From RZZS01 sp964491785 (GTDB lineage: Bacteria; Pseudomonadota; Alphaproteobacteria; Micavibrionales; Micavibrionaceae): 64,000 bases of DNA. This document shows positions 60,816 through 64,000 of this stretch, in pieces (positions within the stretch are counted from its first letter, which is position 1; each line of letters opens with the position of its first letter). The notes under the pieces are model-generated. The model was not told the origin of the DNA. It did no database searches and saw only the letters and a program-made list of their open reading frames with translations. Where the stretch lies: positions 186,001-250,000 of the forward strand of contig CAZBGS010000003.1 of assembly GCA_964491785.1 (NCBI GenBank). The letters run 5' to 3'. The position numbers and the translations under genes were made by a program.

Positions 60816-60853
60816 CGTCATGCCCGCCTCGTGCGGCATCCGGCGAAATGACG
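60816..60853. repeat. dispersed inverted repeat B, copy 2
   Basis: CGTCATGCCCGCC at the start and ATGACGGG at the end, as in the copy at 40605-40653. It has a shorter centre. It lies between ftsH and glmM. Confidence 0.6.
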
Positions 60854-60925
60854 GGAAACGGTTCAGCCTGATAGATCGATGCTCTAAGCGCTTTAACTAT
60901 ATAGCAGATGAACGGCTCCCGGCAA

Positions 60926-62839
60926 TCAGGCTTCCTGGGGAATGTTTTTAACCCTTCCGCCGACAGGCACGGAAGTACGTGGCCCCTCCGAGCGGGGTTC
61001 GTCGTCGGCGTCATCCCTGATAATGGGCTGCCCCTTAAGGATAGCCTTGATTTCATCCCCCGAGAGCATTTCGTATTCAAGCAGTGCCTTTGCCAGCTTG
61101 TGAAGATCGTCGATATGCTGCGTAAGAACGTTTTTCGCCCGTGCATAAGCCGTATCGACAATCTCCCTGATTTCCGCGTCCACCAGCGCCGCCGTGGCGT
61201 CGGAAAGATTTTTTGACTGCGCGACAGAATGCCCGAGGAATATCTCTTCCTGATCATACCCGTAATGGAGTGGGCCAAGCTTCTGGCTCATGCCCCATTC
61301 CGTAACCATTCTCCGCGCAGTCTCCGTAGCATGCTTGATATCGCTTGAAGCTCCTGTGGTAACCTTTTCAGCGCCGAATATCAGTTCCTCTGCGATCCTC
61401 CCTCCCATTGCGACCGCAAGATCGGCCCTTAGCTTGGATTTCGACATTGAGATCCTGTCCCCCTCTGGCAGACGCATCACCATGCCAAGAGCGCGGCCCC
61501 TTGGAATAATCGTCGCCTTGTGGATCGGGTCGGAGTCGGGCTCGTTAAGAGCGACGATGGCGTGTCCAGCCTCGTGATAGGCGGTAAGCTTCTTTTCCTC
61601 ATCGCTCATCACCATTGACTTGCGTTCGGCACCCATCATTACCTTGTCCTTGGCGTCCTCAAGCTCTTCCATGCCAACGACACGCTTGCCTCTTCTCGCC
61701 GCGAGCAATGCCGCCTCGTTCACCAGATTGGCGAGATCTGCGCCGGAAAACCCCGGCGTACCCCTTGCGATCACCGCGGCATTCACCGTTTGCGATACCG
61801 GAATGTTCTTCAAATGAACTTTGAGTATTTTTTCCCTGCCTTTGATATCGGGAAGCGGCACCACTACCTGACGATCGAAACGTCCCGGTCGCAAAAGCGC
61901 GGGATCGAGGACATCCGGACGGTTGGTGGCGGCGATGATGATAATCCCCTCATTCGCCTCGAACCCGTCCATCTCCACAAGCAGCTGGTTCAAAGTCTGT
62001 TCGCGCTCATCGTTCCCACCGCCAAGTCCCGCTCCCCGGTGTCGCCCGACAGCGTCGATTTCATCGATGAACAAAATACAAGGAGCGTTCTTCTTGGCCT
62101 GCTCGAACATATCGCGAACCCGGCTGGCTCCCACACCGACGAACATCTCAACGAAATCCGAACCAGAAATAGTGAAAAACGGCACATTCGCCTCACCGGC
62201 AACCGCTCTCGCAATCAGGGTTTTACCGGTGCCCGGCGGGCCTACCAGCAGGGCTCCCTTGGGAATCTTGCCTCCAAGGCGCTGAAATTTCTGCGGATCT
62301 TTTAAGAATTCGACGATTTCTTCGAGTTCCGATTTTGCCTCATCCACCCCGGCCACATCCTCGAACGTAACTCTCCCCTGCTTCTCGGTAAGCAGTCTGG
62401 CGCGGCTTTTACCGAACCCCATCGCCCCTCCGCTGCCTCTTCCCTGCATCTGCCGCATGAAAAACACCCACACGCCGATAAGAAGCAGCATCGGAAACCA
62501 TGAAAGCAGAATACTGAAAGCGCTGATCTGCTCAGGCTCTTCTTCCTCTGCCATTATCCGGACACCGGTTTCCCCCAGCCGCTCGACAATATTTTCATTC
62601 ACAGGAACCAGCGTGGAAAAGCTGTCGCCCGATTGCGCATAATGCCCAGTAAGCTTCTGCCCCTTGATCACGACATCCGAAACCTGCCCTGATATAGCAT
62701 CGGAAATGAAATCAGAATAGGCAATATTTCTGATGCGTTGCTGCTGTTGCTGCTGCGCCCCCTGAAAAACATTGAAAAGGAAGGCCAGCATCAACGCAAT
62801 TGCCAGCCAGAAAACGATATTACGCCCAAAACTGTTCAC
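60926..62839 (-). CDS. ftsH: ATP-dependent zinc metalloprotease FtsH
   Basis: A 637-aa inner-membrane AAA+ protease that degrades membrane and regulatory proteins. Two membrane helices (about residues 7-25 and 103-125) flank a periplasmic domain. The AAA module has Walker A GPPGTGKT, Walker B ILFIDEIDAVG and the SRH region ATNRPDVLDPALLRPGRFDRQ. The zinc motif is HEAGH. Full length. It is preceded by tilS, the tilS-ftsH order usual in alphaproteobacteria. Confidence 0.97.
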   Translation of the reverse strand: MNSFGRNIVFWLAIALMLAFLFNVFQGAQQQQQQRIRNIAYSDFISDAISGQVSDVVIKGQKLTGHYAQSGDSFSTLVPVNENIVERLGETGVRIMAEEEEPEQISAFSILLSWFPMLLLIGVWVFFMRQMQGRGSGGAMGFGKSRARLLTEKQGRVTFEDVAGVDEAKSELEEIVEFLKDPQKFQRLGGKIPKGALLVGPPGTGKTLIARAVAGEANVPFFTISGSDFVEMFVGVGASRVRDMFEQAKKNAPCILFIDEIDAVGRHRGAGLGGGNDEREQTLNQLLVEMDGFEANEGIIIIAATNRPDVLDPALLRPGRFDRQVVVPLPDIKGREKILKVHLKNIPVSQTVNAAVIARGTPGFSGADLANLVNEAALLAARRGKRVVGMEELEDAKDKVMMGAERKSMVMSDEEKKLTAYHEAGHAIVALNEPDSDPIHKATIIPRGRALGMVMRLPEGDRISMSKSKLRADLAVAMGGRIAEELIFGAEKVTTGASSDIKHATETARRMVTEWGMSQKLGPLHYGYDQEEIFLGHSVAQSKNLSDATAALVDAEIREIVDTAYARAKNVLTQHIDDLHKLAKALLEYEMLSGDEIKAILKGQPIIRDDADDEPRSEGPRTSVPVGGRVKNIPQEA

Positions 62840-62996
62840 GAAGTGATTTCCTTCTTGTTAAAACCCAGGCACGTAAGGTCAGACTATAATATAGGACAGC
62901 TCTCCAGATTGACACCATATCAATAAAAGAAACTTTTGCCCCCTTGGTAGCAGATCGCCTCATCATCGAAAAAAAACACATTGAAGGATGCGCAAA

Positions 62997-64000
62997 TCAA
63001 TTCTTAGCCTCTTTTTCTATTCGGACAACCTCAATTCCGTCCATTTTCTTGCAGGTAAACAGAAACCCCGCGAGAGTCCTTCTGCGAAACCCGGTACCAT
63101 TAAAAATCTCCCTTGCCAGCATTTCAAGTTTTTCAAGCCTGGGAGGATAATGCCCCTTATAGCCAAGCATTTCCAATGACTTGATCAAAACACGAATACG
63201 AATTTCTTCCGGATTGATTTTTAATTCATTGGCATGCAAAATAATATGCCCATCTTTATGGGCAATAAGCGCATCATCAAAGGCGCTGCCCGCATAACTT
63301 TCGAGTGCCTCCTGCGCCCGCCTGAGCCTGGCAGCCGTCACCGCCAGCCTTTTTGAGGTAAGCCCTTCGGATTCAAGCACTTGATAGGCGCTCCTCAAAC
63401 GAGGCCTCATATATTTCTTATTTTGGTTCGACGGGTCGTCAACATAAAGCAGCCGCTTGTCGTGGCAATAGGCGATTAAATCCTCTTTCGCCGCGCAAAG
63501 CACAGGGCGGCAATAGAAGACCTCGCCCGCCTCTTGCACTTCCCTCATCGCCGCAAGACCGTCAAGACCGCTCCCCTTGGCAAGACGAATCAAAAAAGTT
63601 TCTGCCTGGTCGTCCATATGATGGGCAAGAAAAATGTATTTAATTCCTGCGCTTACCGCATATTCTTTAATCAGCCTGTAACGTGCTGATCTGGCCTCCT
63701 CCATAATTCTCGTTTTCGGCTTGGGCCCTTCCCATTTTAAAACCGTATGCCTGACATTGCCAATCGCGCCAAGCCATTTGGCAACGGAGCCTGCTTCCTC
63801 GGAAGACTCAGGTCGCAGATCGTGATCCACCGTAACCGCCAATATTTCTCCGCCCCCGGTTTCCGCCCTTAACTCTGAAAGCATGTGGCATAGCGCCATA
63901 CTGTCTGGCCCCCCGGAAACAGCGACAAGCCATCCGGCATTAATGGCTTCCGGATAACGCTCGAAGAAAGCGGCAACAAATCTGAAAGTTTGCTTGCAAT
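62997..64000 (-). CDS. tilS: tRNA(Ile)-lysidine synthase, 5' end outside window
   Basis: TilS makes lysidine at position 34 of tRNA-Ile(CAU) so that it reads AUA. The reading frame is open to the window edge: upstream of the internal ATG at 63899 it continues ERYPEAINAGWLVAVSGGPDS, which holds the PP-loop ATP motif SGGPDS. The true start is therefore beyond position 64000. Further motifs are VTVDHDLRPES and FLAHHMDDQAETFLIRLAKGSG. The N-terminal domain (to about 230) and a shortened C-terminal part are present. Confidence 0.93.
   Translation of the reverse strand, partial: CKQTFRFVAAFFERYPEAINAGWLVAVSGGPDSMALCHMLSELRAETGGGEILAVTVDHDLRPESSEEAGSVAKWLGAIGNVRHTVLKWEGPKPKTRIMEEARSARYRLIKEYAVSAGIKYIFLAHHMDDQAETFLIRLAKGSGLDGLAAMREVQEAGEVFYCRPVLCAAKEDLIAYCHDKRLLYVDDPSNQNKKYMRPRLRSAYQVLESEGLTSKRLAVTAARLRRAQEALESYAGSAFDDALIAHKDGHIILHANELKINPEEIRIRVLIKSLEMLGYKGHYPPRLEKLEMLAREIFNGTGFRRRTLAGFLFTCKKMDGIEVVRIEKEAKN

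Noticed and set aside
63797..63899. Start of tilS at the internal ATG 63899
   Set aside because: The frame stays open to the window edge and the essential SGGPDS loop lies upstream of this ATG, so it is not the true start.

Overview
The window reads as a chromosomal segment of an alphaproteobacterium with a roughly balanced base composition. The lineage signs are a divK-pleD pair, an EipB (DUF1849) envelope protein, hisZ beside purA, the tilS-ftsH-glmM order, a Caulobacter-type cpa/tad locus, and perfect CtrA-type boxes (TTAA-N7-TTAA) in front of pilus operons. No genus can be named from sequence alone; a deep-branching, non-model group would fit the many unfamiliar proteins. No rRNA, tRNA, CRISPR array, prophage or insertion sequence was seen.

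Layout: (a) 1-9 kb: two tandem KGG stress proteins, a DinG-like helicase, a SulP anion transporter, purF-cvpA and a degenerate GGDEF protein. (b) 9.2-13.1 kb: eipB, then divK-pleD and a secreted LamG-like protein. (c) 13.1-20.3 kb: rpmG, a divergent PhoH-like ATPase, rnr, hemN, a CPBP membrane protein and an HhH glycosylase-like protein. (d) 20.5-32.2 kb: a type IVb-like pilus or secretion cluster on the minus strand. It has a response regulator, lipoprotein secretin, Ig-like/PilP-like fusion, GspE-type ATPase, GspF-type platform protein, two bitopic assembly proteins, two large pseudopilin-like proteins without Glu5 and a secreted EF-hand protein, plus a prepilin peptidase on the other strand. 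(e) 32.2-37.7 kb: a complete group 3b-type NiFe (sulf)hydrogenase operon with a cyclic-nucleotide-binding-domain protein and a RidA protein inside it. (f) 37.9-40.6 kb: an ADP-forming acyl-CoA synthetase fused to a GNAT acetyltransferase. (g) 40.7-56.8 kb: a full Tad/Flp pilus locus (tadD, a stand-alone secretin N-domain protein, tadC, tadB, cpaF, cpaE, cpaD, cpaC, cpaB, cpaA, flp, then tadG, tadF, tadE) with a membrane-anchored pseudokinase upstream. (h) 56.9-64 kb: purA-hisZ, glmM, ftsH and tilS, the last cut by the window edge.

The two pilus machines appear to be under one cell-cycle-type control. I found four perfect TTAA-N7-TTAA boxes, all in pilus intergenic regions: one before flp, two before tadE and one before the pseudopilin operon. 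In each of the three regions a -10-like hexamer lies 10-11 nt downstream of a box. DivK and PleD, both part of the CtrA pathway in Caulobacter, are encoded in the same window. The strongest candidate for an undescribed system is the type IVb-like cluster at 20.5-32.2 kb. Two families of short dispersed inverted repeats sit in gene-free gaps.
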